From Agrobacterium sp. a22-2 (GTDB lineage: Bacteria > Pseudomonadota > Alphaproteobacteria > Rhizobiales > Rhizobiaceae), in contig NZ_JAAXMM010000016.1 in assembly GCF_012276985.1 (NCBI RefSeq), forward strand, positions 81,751 through 145,750: a stretch of 64,000 nt of DNA, in the 5' to 3' direction. The notes beneath the pieces are model-generated. The model made no database searches and had not been told where the DNA came from. It worked only from the letters and a program-made list of their open reading frames with translations. Numbering within the stretch: position 1 is the stretch's first letter; every line of letters starts with the position of its first letter. The position numbers were made by a program, and so were the translations under genes. This document shows, in pieces, positions 26,801-35,572 of this stretch.

Positions 26801-28962
26801 TCTCCGTGCCCTCATCGTTCGAGGCCCAGATGATCCAGGACGAGTTGGAGCTATACGAGGATATGCTGGTCAAGGTTGATAGCCAGGATCGGCTGTCGCG
26901 CAAGCGCATCGAGCGCATGAAGGAAGGTCACAAGGAACGGCTTGAAGCGCTCGCCGCCCGTAAGGATGATCTACTGACCATCTCCGAGTTGGGCGTCGAC
27001 CAGATCATCGTCGACGAGGCGCAGGAATTCCGCAAGCTGTCCTTCGCCACCAACATGTCGACGCTGCGCGGTGTCGATCCGAACGGTTCGCAGCGGGCCT
27101 GGGACCTGTTCGTCAAATCCCGCTTTATCGAGACGAAGAACCCCAGGAGGGCGCTGGTGCTGGCCTCGGGCACACCGATCACCAACACGCTCGGCGAGAT
27201 GTTCTCCGTCCAACGGATGATGGACAGCCAAGCATTGTCGGAACGTGGTCTGCACGAATTTGACGCCTGGGCATCGACCTTCGGCGATACCTCGACCGAA
27301 CTCGAACTGCAGCCGTCGGGTAAATACAAGCCGGTCACGCGCTTCAGCCAGTTCGTCAACGTCCCGGAACTGATTGCCATGTTCCGCTCGTTTGCCGATG
27401 TCGTGCTGCCAGCTGATCTCAGGACCTATGTGAAGGTCCCTGAAGTCTCCGGTGGCAAGCGCCAGATCGTCACCGCCGAGCCAACCGCTGCTTTCAAGGC
27501 GTACCAGAAGCAACTTGATATCAGGATCAAGGCGATCGAGATGCGCGATGGTCCGCCAAAGCCCGGTGACGACATTTTGCTCTCGGTCATCACCGACGGC
27601 CGGCATGCCGCGATTGATCTTCGGCTGGTCGATCAGGCCATGGGCAACGAGGCCGCCAACAAGCTGAATGCACTCGTCATCAATGCCCACCGGATCTGGC
27701 AGGAAACGGGAGAGGCGGAGTATCGTCGCAAGGACGGCAAGCCGTTCGACCGGCTGGGCGCCGGCCAGTTGATCTTCTCCGATCTCGGCACGATCAATGT
27801 CGAAGCATCCCGCGGGTTTTCCGCATACAGATGGATCCGCGATGAGCTCGTCCGCCTTGGCGTGCCGGCTTCCGAAATCGCTTTCATGCAGGATTACAAG
27901 AAGTCGGATGCCAAGCAGCGGCTGTTCAACGACTTCAATGCCGGAAAAGTCCGCGTCCTGATCGGATCGTCCGAGACGATGGGCACCGGCGTCAATGTCC
28001 AGGCTCGGCTGAAGGCCCTGCATCACCTCGATGTTCCGTGGCTCCCATCGCAGATCGAGCAGCGTGAGGGCCGCATCATTCGCCAGGGTAACCAGCATGA
28101 CGAGGTCGACGTGTTTGCCTACGCGACGCTCGGCAGCCTCGACGCCACCATGTGGCAGAACAACGAGCGCAAGGCTCGGTTCATTGCGGCGGCGCTGTCC
28201 GGCGATACCAGCGTCCGCCGGCTAGAGGATATGGGCGAGGGGCAGGCAAACCAGTTTGCGATGGCCAAGGCCATCGCCTCTGGCGACGAGCGGCTGATGC
28301 AGAAGGCCGGGCTGGAGGCCGAGATCGCCCGTCTCGATCGGCTGCGGGCCGCCCATATCGACGATCAGCATGCGATCCGGCGCCAGATCCGCGATGCCGA
28401 ACGGGATATCGAGTTTTCCAGCCGCCGGATCGAGGATGTGGGAAAGGACATCAAACGTCTGGTCCCAACCCTTGGCGACGCATTCACGATGCAGGTCGGA
28501 AGTGCCGAATTTGACGAGCGAAAGCTCGCGGGCCGCGCGCTGATGAAGGAGATTCTCACGCTGGTTCAGCTTCAGCAGGAGAATGAGGTCATCATTGCCA
28601 CGATCGGCGGCTTCGATCTCGCCTATCACGGCGAACGGTTCGGTAAGGATGGCTACCGCTACGAGACACTCCTTCAACGCACAGGTGGCGACTACGAGAT
28701 CGACCTGGCCGTAACAACGACGCCGATCGGTGCCATCTCCCGGATCGAGCATGCGCTTGGCGGATTTGAACAGGAACGCGAGAACCACCGGATCCGGCTG
28801 GTCGATGCGAAACGTCGGCTCACCTCCTACACGCCACGTCTGGGGGAAAGCTTCTCATTCGAGGCGGAGCTCGAACTCAAGCTGAGCCAACTGGACGGGA
28901 TCGAAAGGGATCTGGCGGCAACAGCCGATGAACCAGAGGAGGATCACCAGGAAGCCGCGTAA
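23881..28962 (+). CDS. Giant N6-adenine DNA methylase-SNF2 helicase fusion (DarB-like)
   Basis: 1693 residues. N-terminal AdoMet-dependent methylase: motif I RILEPGVGTGMF (about residue 188) and catalytic NPPF (about 252), specific for adenine-N6. Middle and C-terminal SF2 helicase: Walker A VGAGKT (about 887), Walker B VDEAQEF (about 1044), a SETMGTGVNVQ motif V, and motif VI QREGRIIRQGN (about 1393), followed by a coiled coil (EAEIARLDRLRAAHIDD) and a ~200-residue tail. This architecture resembles phage P1 DarB and plasmid anti-restriction proteins that protect incoming DNA. A role in protecting or remodelling transferred plasmid DNA is inferred. An intrinsic terminator follows at 29082. 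Confidence 0.85.
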   Translation: MAHDDPFTIDLFGNTSLASGFDLGVPGFAADFGTDIDPRPLTPAPAAPVRKEPKPKAQMRTKVDFRLEGSRGLAKSWRDRARDNIAAILLANEIERHGLAARPDQQARLIKFTGFGASDLANGIFRRPGEEAFRKGWEELGGNLQSAVVAADYASLARCTQYAHFTPEFIVRAIWSGLVQIGFKGGRILEPGVGTGMFPALMPETLSTVSHVTGVELDPVTARIVRLLQPRAKIITSDFSRTELPAHFDLAIGNPPFSDRTVKSDPAFRSLGFRLHDYFIAKSIDGLKPGGLAAFVTSSGTMDKADVRAREHIAGMADLVGAIRLPEGSFRADAGTDVVVDILFFRKRRADEQAGDDRWVDLADVGLEGARDSVRVNRWFADHSDMVLGRHVITSGPFGEAYTCLPFDNDLETILNSAISQLPADIYDGKASTIDFAPEDEVAEAVAECPDDPKVREGSYFIGKATTLMQVVDGVAVPVEVRKGRSTDGIFAKHALIIRKLIPIRDAVRLILKLQERDQPWTRAQVSLRIAWSSFVREFGPINSTSVSTSEDPETGEVRETHRRPNLAPFLGDPDCWLVASIEDYDLEANTAKPGPIFTERVIAPPAAPVITSASDALAVVLNERGHVDPDHIAELLHRDVGDIVGELGEAIFRDPSDGSWQMADAYLSGAVRSKLAVARAAADLDLAFERNVAALERVQPADLRPSDITARLGAPWIPADDVVAFVKETMDTAISIHHLPELATWTVNARQLEWSAAGTTEWGTHRRHAGQLLSDALNSSVPQIFDTIRDGETERRVLNTVETEAAKEKLAKIKMAFQSWIWADPYRTDRLARVYNDTFNNIAPRSFNGDHLQLPGASGAFSLYGHQKRGIWRIISAGATYLAHAVGAGKTLTMAAAIMEQRRLGLIAKAMLVVPGHCLAQAAREFLALYPNARILVADETNFVREKRHRFLSRAATATWDAIIITHSAFRFISVPSSFEAQMIQDELELYEDMLVKVDSQDRLSRKRIERMKEGHKERLEALAARKDDLLTISELGVDQIIVDEAQEFRKLSFATNMSTLRGVDPNGSQRAWDLFVKSRFIETKNPRRALVLASGTPITNTLGEMFSVQRMMDSQALSERGLHEFDAWASTFGDTSTELELQPSGKYKPVTRFSQFVNVPELIAMFRSFADVVLPADLRTYVKVPEVSGGKRQIVTAEPTAAFKAYQKQLDIRIKAIEMRDGPPKPGDDILLSVITDGRHAAIDLRLVDQAMGNEAANKLNALVINAHRIWQETGEAEYRRKDGKPFDRLGAGQLIFSDLGTINVEASRGFSAYRWIRDELVRLGVPASEIAFMQDYKKSDAKQRLFNDFNAGKVRVLIGSSETMGTGVNVQARLKALHHLDVPWLPSQIEQREGRIIRQGNQHDEVDVFAYATLGSLDATMWQNNERKARFIAAALSGDTSVRRLEDMGEGQANQFAMAKAIASGDERLMQKAGLEAEIARLDRLRAAHIDDQHAIRRQIRDAERDIEFSSRRIEDVGKDIKRLVPTLGDAFTMQVGSAEFDERKLAGRALMKEILTLVQLQQENEVIIATIGGFDLAYHGERFGKDGYRYETLLQRTGGDYEIDLAVTTTPIGAISRIEHALGGFEQERENHRIRLVDAKRRLTSYTPRLGESFSFEAELELKLSQLDGIERDLAATADEPEEDHQEAA

Positions 28963-29081
28963 ACGACGGCATACCTGTGGTCACTTGAAACGGCGGTGCT
29001 CGATACACATTTATCGGTCATCACCCGTTTCGATGGTTTCCTGCAGTGGCAATTGCCGCGCGTTCGAAGCTGTCCGGGTTA

Positions 29082-29123
29082 GAAAGGGCGCTCCCCGAAA
29101 GGGTCGAGCGCCCTTTCGTTTTC
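29082..29123 (+). terminator. Strong intrinsic terminator after the methylase-helicase gene
   Basis: An 11-bp perfect stem GAAAGGGCGCT/AGCGCCCTTTC with a 14-base loop, followed by GTTTTC. It lies 120 bases after the stop of the giant gene and before the convergent antitoxin gene. Confidence 0.75.
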
Positions 29124-29172
29124 AAGTGCGCGAGCACTTTCTGCCATCGGACCTATATTTTTTATCAGCCTG

Positions 29173-29553
29173 TCAGGCTGCGGAGCGGTGCTTTTTGGCA
29201 CGAGATCTTGCCGGGTTTTCTTTTGTGACGGGCCCGGCATCATCATCGAACAAGGAAGACAGGACGACCGGATGCCGGTCCGGAAAACGAGCCACGAGTT
29301 CCAGGGTGCCGCCCATGGCCCCGACATAACTGCGCAACGTGGACAGAAGCAGATCGCTCCGCTTCTCCAGGCGCGAAATATTTTCCTGTTTTACACCGAG
29401 CGTTTCGGCCATACGGACCTGGGTGAGGTCTCGCGCCTTGCGCAGATCCTGGAGCGTCCGGTATTCCTCAAGCCGCTCGTTGCCCAGCTGTTCGAGCCGT
29501 TCGCGACGTTCTGCAGGAAGGCCCTGAAGGACGTCATCCAATGATCTAGCCAT
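29173..29553 (-). CDS. XRE-family antitoxin (HigA type)
   Basis: 126 residues with a Cro/CI helix-turn-helix in the middle (DLTQVRMAETLGVKQENISRLEKRSD), then LSTLRSYVGAMGGTLELVA, the segment typical of HigA-like antitoxins. It overlaps the upstream toxin gene by 8 bases, so translation is coupled, and the toxin comes first as in higBA. It should neutralise the toxin and repress the promoter near 29920. A disordered basic tail follows the domain. Confidence 0.85.
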   Translation of the reverse strand: MARSLDDVLQGLPAERRERLEQLGNERLEEYRTLQDLRKARDLTQVRMAETLGVKQENISRLEKRSDLLLSTLRSYVGAMGGTLELVARFPDRHPVVLSSLFDDDAGPVTKENPARSRAKKHRSAA

Positions 29554-29917
29554 TCTTTTTCTCCTTCATTGCGTCGAGGTGCTGTGTCAATCGCTGATCA
29601 GCTTTTGCGATCAGCACTTTGTAGAACCGCGTCTGACTGCCGCCCGATTTGTCGCCTGCCACTAGGAGGATTGCCCGGCGCTCGGGATCGAACGCATAAG
29701 CCAGTCGCCAGACGCCGTCTGCAGCCTTGAACCTTAATTCCTTCATATTCGCGTGTGCCGATCCCTTGAGCGTATCGGCGTAGGGACGACCAAGTTGTGG
29801 ACCGTAAGCTTTCAAGAGCGGCAGTGCCGCGAAGATTTCGTCCTGCACCTCTTCCGGCAGTGCTGAAAACTCCGGGTCGAACTCGTCGTGGAGCAGAACT
29901 GCCCATTCCTTCGTCAT
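29546..29917 (-). CDS. RelE/HigB-type toxin (Gp49 family)
   Basis: 123 residues of the phage-derived Gp49/HigB group: LPEEVQDEIFAALPLLKAYG, LGRPYADTLKGSAHANMKELRF, WRLAYAFDPERRAILLVAG and FYKVLIAKADQRL. These toxins cleave mRNA on the ribosome. It is the first gene of a two-gene operon with the HTH antitoxin. Such a pair stabilises a plasmid by post-segregational killing. The tail residues are lysine-rich. Confidence 0.85.
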   Translation of the reverse strand: MTKEWAVLLHDEFDPEFSALPEEVQDEIFAALPLLKAYGPQLGRPYADTLKGSAHANMKELRFKAADGVWRLAYAFDPERRAILLVAGDKSGGSQTRFYKVLIAKADQRLTQHLDAMKEKKNG

Positions 29918-29975
29918 AATATGATCTCAGAGTTATATGCTGTCAAGGTTATATCGTTGGGTGATTCTGTTTGGG
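29918..29975 (-). promoter_or_regulatory. Promoter/operator region of the higBA pair
   Basis: AT-rich for this window, with GTTATAT repeated at 11-base spacing (near 29932 and 29950) and TATGAT-like elements upstream of the toxin start. The repeats are candidate antitoxin binding sites. Boundaries are approximate. Confidence 0.4.
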
Positions 29976-30305
29976 CATCCAAGTTCAATATCCTACAGCG
30001 CCTGGTGCGAAATGGCCAATCGAGGTCGAGCAGATCTAAGGCGAGAGTAGAACGAGAAGGGGAAAGAACGGGATAGGAAACCGGTTCGCAAGGACGGTCC
30101 AACGGCTGCCGGTTCCCTCAATCGCGCCGGTCGCCGAGACCTGGCCAGCTCGTCTCGCAAGGCAGGCGTGCCTCGCTTGCCCGCAAGCCAGGTCTGCTCC
30201 GGCGCAATTGCAGCCGCCGGCCCCTCCTGCGGCTCGGGAGATGTCTTCGAAAAGAAGATGAGAGGGCAAGGACAGTCCGTCCGCCCGAAACCTGGAGATT
30301 ATCCC

Positions 30306-32021
30306 ATGCAGTTGATTACAGCCGACCCGCGCAGCCTGAAGGACAATCCCGACCGGTCACGCCAGTCGAAATCCTCACCCCAGTCCGACGCGTTGTTGTG
30401 TGCATCGATCCGCGCCATCGGCGTCGTGCAGCCACCCATCGTCAAACTCGATCCGGAGGGCGGCAACAGCTACGTCATCGTCTTCGGCCATCGGCGTGCA
30501 GCACAAGCCATCGCTGCGGATCTCTCGGAAATCCCGCTTCTGCTGGCCGATCCCTCCGACGATCTTGGCGCCATGCAGTCGTTCGCGGAGAACATCGCCC
30601 GCGAACCGCTGAACCCTGTCGACCAATGGCGCGCCATCGAGCGGCTCGTGGCGCTTGGATGGACCGAGGAGTCGATCGCCATGGCGCTGGCGCTCCCCAG
30701 CCGGCAGATCCGAAAGCTGCGGCTTCTGGCCAATATCCTGCCCGCCATGCTCGACCAGATGGCGCGTGGCGATATGCCGAACGAGCAGCAGCTGCGCACG
30801 ATCGCCGCTGCCGGCCAGGACGAGCAGGCCGAAGTGTGGAAAAAGTATAAGCCGAAGAAGCAGGACCCGCAGGTCTCGTGGTGGGAGGTCGCCCGCGCGC
30901 TGACCACGACCCGGATGCTGGCCAAACATGCAAGCTTCGGTGAAGATCTGGCACAGGCTTACGGCATCACCTGGGTCGAGGACCTCTTTGCACCCGCCGA
31001 TGAAGACAGCCGTTACACCACTGATGTGGAGGCGTTCCTCGGCGCCCAGCAAGAGTGGCTCTCCAACAACCTGCCCAAGCGCGGCTCGGTCATCGAGGCT
31101 AATGAATATGGTCAGGCCAAACTTCCGGCAAAGGCGCAACAGGTCTACGGCAAACCGGGCAAGGGCGACCTGACCGGATGGTACATCAATGCGCGCGACG
31201 GTTCGGTTCAGTCGGTTGCCTATCGCGTGCCCGACGTGAAGAAGCCCAAGCTGGTCAAGGATGCCGATGGTGTCGAAACCGTCGTCGATGAGGTCGAGGC
31301 ACCGAGAGCGCGGCCCGACGTGACCCAGAAGGGTCTCGACATGATCGGCGACTTGCGCACCGATGCATTGCACGAGGCGCTTGCCCGGGCGCCGATCGAG
31401 GACGACACGCTGATGGCTTTGCTCATTTTGGCCTTTACCGGCACGAATGTCACGGTCGCCAGCGGCGCATCGGACAATCCCTACGGTCATGCCAAATGCG
31501 CACTGCATGCTGCCCGGCTGATCAGTGAGGACGGCAAGCTGTCCTTTGATCGAGAGACACTGGTGCAGGCTGCGCGCTCGGTGCTGATCGAAGTCCTTTC
31601 GCTTCGGCGCAATCGCTCCGATAGCGGCCTGATCGCCCGCATTGCCGGGGATGCGATCGGCGCCGATCAATTCCTGCCCAATATGGCGACCGAAGACTTC
31701 CTCTCATGCCTGTCGCGCAACGCGCTGGAGGCTGCGGCGGAAACAGCAGGCGTGCCCGGCCGGATCAAGGTGAAGGATACGCGTGTGGCTCTGGTCGAGC
31801 ATTTTGCCGAGGGAAAACTGGTGCATCCGGCAGCGCTGCTCGCGCCATCCGCTGAGGAGGTGCGATCGTGGGTCGGACGCTACACCAGCGTCGACAGCGG
31901 ATTGGAGGATGCTGACGACGTTCCCGATACGCTTGAAGATCAGCTCTCTGGTCGTGACATTGTGGACCATTCTGCGGCCGAGGAAGAGGCGGACGAAGGT
32001 TTCCGCGAGGCTGCCGAATAG
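30306..32021 (+). CDS. ParB/RepB/Spo0J-like plasmid protein
   Basis: 571 residues from ATG 30306. The N-terminal ParB-type nuclease/CTP-binding domain is visible (DALLCASIRAIGVVQPPIV, VFGHRRAAQA, QSFAENIAREPLNPVDQW), followed by a KorB-like helix-turn-helix (GWTEESIAMALALPSRQIRK). The remaining 400 residues are an extension not found in chromosomal ParB, ending in an acidic tail. There is no ParA partner nearby, so it is more likely a plasmid-specific DNA-binding or regulatory factor than the partition protein. The frame is open upstream to 30168 but only 30306 has a plausible site. Confidence 0.8.
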   Translation: MQLITADPRSLKDNPDRSRQSKSSPQSDALLCASIRAIGVVQPPIVKLDPEGGNSYVIVFGHRRAAQAIAADLSEIPLLLADPSDDLGAMQSFAENIAREPLNPVDQWRAIERLVALGWTEESIAMALALPSRQIRKLRLLANILPAMLDQMARGDMPNEQQLRTIAAAGQDEQAEVWKKYKPKKQDPQVSWWEVARALTTTRMLAKHASFGEDLAQAYGITWVEDLFAPADEDSRYTTDVEAFLGAQQEWLSNNLPKRGSVIEANEYGQAKLPAKAQQVYGKPGKGDLTGWYINARDGSVQSVAYRVPDVKKPKLVKDADGVETVVDEVEAPRARPDVTQKGLDMIGDLRTDALHEALARAPIEDDTLMALLILAFTGTNVTVASGASDNPYGHAKCALHAARLISEDGKLSFDRETLVQAARSVLIEVLSLRRNRSDSGLIARIAGDAIGADQFLPNMATEDFLSCLSRNALEAAAETAGVPGRIKVKDTRVALVEHFAEGKLVHPAALLAPSAEEVRSWVGRYTSVDSGLEDADDVPDTLEDQLSGRDIVDHSAAEEEADEGFREAAE

Positions 32022-32102
32022 CACCAGGCATCAGGATCTGAACCAACGCCGCTGGCTCACGCTGGCGGCGTTTCTGTTTCGAGCAATCAGAAGGAGTTTG
32101 TC

Positions 32103-32753
32103 ATGGCAGAGATCCATGATGACATGGCCACAGAAAAAGCAGTGCATCAGGCTGAACTAAGGGCATTGGACCGGCCGACGATACAAGCAGGAGCGTCGAC
32201 GCCTTGGGGCACGGCACAGGTCTCGCGACGATATGCCGACGGTATCGTTCTGCATTCGACCGCCGGCCATGGTGGTTTCCATCTCGCCGAGAATGCCAAT
32301 ACCATCGTCCATGCCCTCTATCGTAATGACACCGAATTTTACGAAGAGGATTGTGAATGGGCGAAGGTTGCCCATGCTTTCCCGGATCTATTCACGACCT
32401 ATGAACGTCGGTTGGCCGATCGGACGCTTCGCGACTATTTTCCTGATGCCTACGAGCGCGTCACGGGCGCAATACTGAACGGCAGTCAGTCTCACATGCG
32501 GGACAGGCAGGAATTCGAGAGTCGCCATCGCAACGACTGGGTGGTGATCGCAGCCCTCAATTCCGATCATCAGCCTGGCTTTGTCGAGTGCATCGCGACG
32601 CTGGGCGGGATCCGGGGCGAGACCGGCGAACGACGGTTCCTGGTTCCACGCTCCGACTACGTGATCGGCCGGCATGGCTTCGTCATCGATCCACTGAAGC
32701 AAAGGCCATATGACGGTCCGTCCAGCTTCGTGACCTGGGCGGCGCAGCGATGA
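32103..32753 (+). CDS. DUF7007-domain plasmid protein
   Basis: 216 residues. The central domain reads STPWGTAQVSRRYADGI, HSTAGHGGFHLAENAN, FYEEDCEWAKVAHAFPDLF, a pattern of the DUF7007 domain, which is frequent on alphaproteobacterial plasmids and of unknown function. A good AGAAGGAG site precedes ATG 32103. It is co-directional with the ParB-like gene and followed by a four-base overlap with a doubtful small frame. Confidence 0.7.
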   Translation: MAEIHDDMATEKAVHQAELRALDRPTIQAGASTPWGTAQVSRRYADGIVLHSTAGHGGFHLAENANTIVHALYRNDTEFYEEDCEWAKVAHAFPDLFTTYERRLADRTLRDYFPDAYERVTGAILNGSQSHMRDRQEFESRHRNDWVVIAALNSDHQPGFVECIATLGGIRGETGERRFLVPRSDYVIGRHGFVIDPLKQRPYDGPSSFVTWAAQR

Positions 32754-32995
32754 CAGTCGCGTCCACTGACACCGACGCTCCCCGAAGTCATGTGAACGAT
32801 GTCAGCGCTTTCTATCAAGGCATCTGGGCACCGCAGCAGGATTGCCGCTCTTGGCGGGCAAAGCTTACACGACGAACGAAGGCGCGGTGGAAATGCAAAG
32901 CGCGGCATGGCCGCCCACCGATTACAGCGTGCATATCAACGGAGCGGGGTGAGAGCGGAAAGCTCGGCCATGGTAAGGGTGCGGTAAAGCGTTGA
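32750..32995 (+). CDS. Possible small protein coupled to the DUF7007 gene
   Basis: An 81-codon frame whose ATG overlaps the preceding TGA. Its N-terminal half (HVNDVSAFYQGIWAPQ) could be real protein, but the second half is arginine/lysine-rich low-information sequence. No family recognised. Confidence 0.25.
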   Translation: MTVASTDTDAPRSHVNDVSAFYQGIWAPQQDCRSWRAKLTRRTKARWKCKARHGRPPITACISTERGESGKLGHGKGAVKR

Positions 32996-33443
32996 TCGAA
33001 GCGCGGAAGCCATGGGACGGGGCAACCGGCTTGCACAGGAGTGTGCTGGGACCGAGATTTGTCAGTTCCCTCCGTGGACAACGCGGCGTTGCCACGGTCG
33101 GATCAGGATGGCGATTGCATCATGCTGTCGTGGACCAGATCGTCGGCCGGCGCAGCACCTCGGTTTTGCTACGGTCTGACATGGGCGCGTCCCGGTCAAA
33201 GGCCGTGTGCCACGCCGCGTTGCGGCAGGATCATCGCCGCGTCGCAAGGCAGGCCCGCGTCTGTCGCAGTCCGCTTAAAGGCGGGCAGCACCATCCGCAA
33301 ACCATCCTCGCTCCTCCTGGCAATGCCCTGACCTTGGGCCGGGCCGCTGGCGCCCATGTCCTTTTGCCCGCACCCGAGGGGCTGAGCCGGACGACAACCG
33401 GCACCCCGGGCTTCGCTGAAACTCGCTCATAAAGGATCCGATC
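32996..33443. other. GC-rich non-coding leader before a plasmid gene
   Basis: No gene is seen. The only frames are short and unconvincing. Similar long gene-poor leaders precede the DUF736 gene (40084-40696) and traM (50590-50875). They could hold regulatory RNA or secondary structure. Confidence 0.4.
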
Positions 33444-34028
33444 ATGGCACCGCTCAACCGCTCCACCCAGAAGAACCGTCCCGCAAAATCCCAACGCGCC
33501 CCCACACTCGAAATGGTCAGGCTCGCCTGCCCCGACGCCACCCAGGCACTGCGCATATCCGAAAGCTTCGGTCTCGCCCTCATCGACAGCGACGGGATCC
33601 GCGATCTCCACCGCGGCCAGTTGATCGAAAGCGCCGGTGCCCTCAAGGATGGCCTCGCCGAAAAAGCCATGCAGATCCATATGCAGCGTATCGTCGGATC
33701 GTTCGTCGGCTCCGCCTACGGCGCCGGGCAATTCTACAGCCGCGCGGTCACAGAAGCCCGCGACCTGACCACGAAGCTCTCCAATGATACCAGGGACGAG
33801 GACCTCGAGGGCCCGGTAGGCTTTGACAGCCGCGCCCAGCGCAAGCGTGAATTCGCGGCTGACATGGGCCTGCAGGCCCATGTGCTCCGCATGGCAGCCG
33901 AAGGCGCCGTGGCTGCATACGAGGACATCACAGGCGAAACCTGGAAGCCATATGAGCGCACGGTTGAACAGCCCAGCAACTCCGTCGATCAAAAGGCCGC
34001 AACCGCTCAGATGGCAGCATTCGAATAG
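33444..34028 (+). CDS. Conserved plasmid protein of unknown function
   Basis: 194 residues, mostly helical and soluble. It contains SESFGLALIDSDGIRDLHRGQ, QRIVGSFVGSAYGAGQFYS and LTTKLSNDTRDED. I recognise it only as the kind of hypothetical protein found in rhizobial plasmid islands. It closes the co-oriented island starting at 22111 and is followed 7 bases later by a strong terminator, which supports it as a real gene. Function unknown. Confidence 0.65.
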   Translation: MAPLNRSTQKNRPAKSQRAPTLEMVRLACPDATQALRISESFGLALIDSDGIRDLHRGQLIESAGALKDGLAEKAMQIHMQRIVGSFVGSAYGAGQFYSRAVTEARDLTTKLSNDTRDEDLEGPVGFDSRAQRKREFAADMGLQAHVLRMAAEGAVAAYEDITGETWKPYERTVEQPSNSVDQKAATAQMAAFE

Positions 34029-34035
34029 GACGATC

Positions 34036-34058
34036 GCGGGGCTTCGGCCCCGCCTTTC
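34036..34058 (+). terminator. Intrinsic terminator closing the plasmid island
   Basis: Perfect 7-bp stem GCGGGGC/GCCCCGC closed by a UUCG tetraloop, followed by CTTTCTCC. The tetraloop makes this a very stable hairpin. Confidence 0.75.
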
Positions 34059-34336
34059 TCCAGCACCCGAAACGCCGATGCGACATGGTTCGGAACAAGA
34101 AAAAAGGGCCGACGGAAAACCGCGGCCCATAAACTGTGAAGGTCATGGACCTCCAGAGGGGAACAGCTGCTGCGGCGGAACTGGGAAGAAACCGCCATGT
34201 GCATCAGCTGAAGTCTGTATGCCCGAATTTTCATCGCGTTGCACCCATTTTTTGTGCAGTGCAGCTATGCGTTTGTGGGCTGAAGGGACGGAACCCCGTA
34301 TTCCGGCATCTTTTCGGTGCGCTGTTCGGGCGAACA

Positions 34337-35005
34337 CTACCAGGTGATCAACGGCGACTTGCGCAGCCACTGATCCGTGGTGACCTGATCCAGCACGAAG
34401 GTCGCAACGTTTTCGCGCGAGATGGAGCCCCCGCGGAACTGGCTTAAATCCGTGAGCGTCTGGATTGTGTCGTGACGAGGCTTGTTGTTGAGAACGGTGG
34501 GACGGACGATGGTCCAATCGAGTCCGCTGTCCCTGATGATGGCTTCCTGCCTGTTTTTATCGGCGTAGACCTTTCGCAGGAGCAGAGGGAAGATCAGGTT
34601 GTCGAAGAGGAAGCCGGCGTGCCCTGCGCTGTCACCAGCGCCCATGCCGGTGATCGCGACGAGACGCGAAACGTGCTCCGCCTTCATGGCGCTGACAATT
34701 GCTCGGGTTGCAGTCGAAAGAAGCGTGACTTCGCGAAATGGGCTGGCTGGTGTGCCGAGCGCGCTGATCACGGCGTCCCGGCCTTTGACGGCTTGGCGCA
34801 GCACCTGTTCGTCTCGTGCATCTCCGACTACGAGCTTTGCTCCGTTGAGATCCGTGGCTTTCTCCGATGAGCGCGCCAGGACGGTGACATCGTAACCGTG
34901 GGCCAGCGCCTGGCTAACGATGTGGCGGCCGGTTGGCCCGGTTGCGCCGAGGATCAGGATCTTCGGCGCAACGGCGAGTGTTGTGTCGATCGTGGACGTG
35001 GTCAT
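34337..35005 (-). CDS. NAD(P)-binding oxidoreductase (atypical SDR, NmrA/BVR-B-like)
   Basis: 222 residues. The N-terminal Rossmann motif KILILGATGPTGRHIV is followed by VTVLARSSEK (cofactor binding) and VVGDARDEQVLRQAV. The motif AITGMGAGDSAG and the WTIVRPTVL segment belong to the NAD(P)H-binding atypical SDR group related to biliverdin reductase B. It may reduce flavin, quinone or act as a redox sensor. It is the last gene of a short minus-strand set with DUF1857 and NmrA-like neighbours; all three may share the promoter facing LysR. Confidence 0.8.
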   Translation of the reverse strand: MTTSTIDTTLAVAPKILILGATGPTGRHIVSQALAHGYDVTVLARSSEKATDLNGAKLVVGDARDEQVLRQAVKGRDAVISALGTPASPFREVTLLSTATRAIVSAMKAEHVSRLVAITGMGAGDSAGHAGFLFDNLIFPLLLRKVYADKNRQEAIIRDSGLDWTIVRPTVLNNKPRHDTIQTLTDLSQFRGGSISRENVATFVLDQVTTDQWLRKSPLITW

Positions 35006-35072
35006 TGTCGTGCTCCTCTTGAAAGGCAGGGCGCCTCTCAGGAGGTAGCCCGGGTTTGGTTGTGATCGGTAA

Positions 35073-35546
35073 TCAGAGCCTGCCCTCTGCGAGCAGTTCT
35101 CGGGTCCGCTTCAGCGTCGACAGGAGGGCCGTCTTGTAGCTCTTGTCACTGTCGAACTGCGTCTGCTCGGCCTGTTCTTCCGAGCCGTTCGGCGGCTTGC
35201 CGCGCAGGCCGAGGTAGCAGTAGAACTTCAGCTGCAGTGCACCGGCTTCGTCCTCGAACAGTTCATTGATGATGGCGCCCTCGCGTGGGCCGCCTGCCTG
35301 GAAGAAGGTGACCTTGCTCTGTGGCTCGAGGGTGATGATTTCCCTGATGTCGGAACCGGCAATGGTGGCTTCGCGCACGAAATGCGTCGCGGCTTCCTCG
35401 ACGACGTCACAGCGGGTGCAGAGGCCGGGCGGGAGAAAGAGGCGCGCATCGCGCGCCTTCAGCTCCAGGCCCTTCCAGGCCTGCTCCCGGGTGAGTTTTG
35501 TTTCGCCTTCCGGATTCACCGGAACGGTTGCGGTCGAATAGATCAT
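35073..35546 (-). CDS. DUF1857 (AtaL-like, SRPBCC fold) protein
   Basis: 157 residues: TATVPVNPEGETKLTREQAW, GLELKARDARLFLPPGLCTRC and IREIITLEPQSKVTF match the DUF1857/AtaL-like family, a START-like fold binding hydrophobic ligands. ATG 35546 begins the conserved part; the frame is open to 35813 only as a shadow of the NmrA-like gene. It lies 26 bases downstream of that gene and is probably co-transcribed. Biochemical role unknown. Confidence 0.7.
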   Translation of the reverse strand: MIYSTATVPVNPEGETKLTREQAWKGLELKARDARLFLPPGLCTRCDVVEEAATHFVREATIAGSDIREIITLEPQSKVTFFQAGGPREGAIINELFEDEAGALQLKFYCYLGLRGKPPNGSEEQAEQTQFDSDKSYKTALLSTLKRTRELLAEGRL

Positions 35547-35572
35547 GACGATCGTCCTTGTTCGAAATTGCC

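Noticed and set aside
26971..28098. 375-codon open frame on the minus strand
   Set aside because: Also antisense to the methylase-helicase gene; no family features.
30306..32021. ParB-like protein as the plasmid partition protein
   Set aside because: No parA/repA neighbour or parS repeats; rhizobial plasmids normally partition through repABC, which is not in the window.
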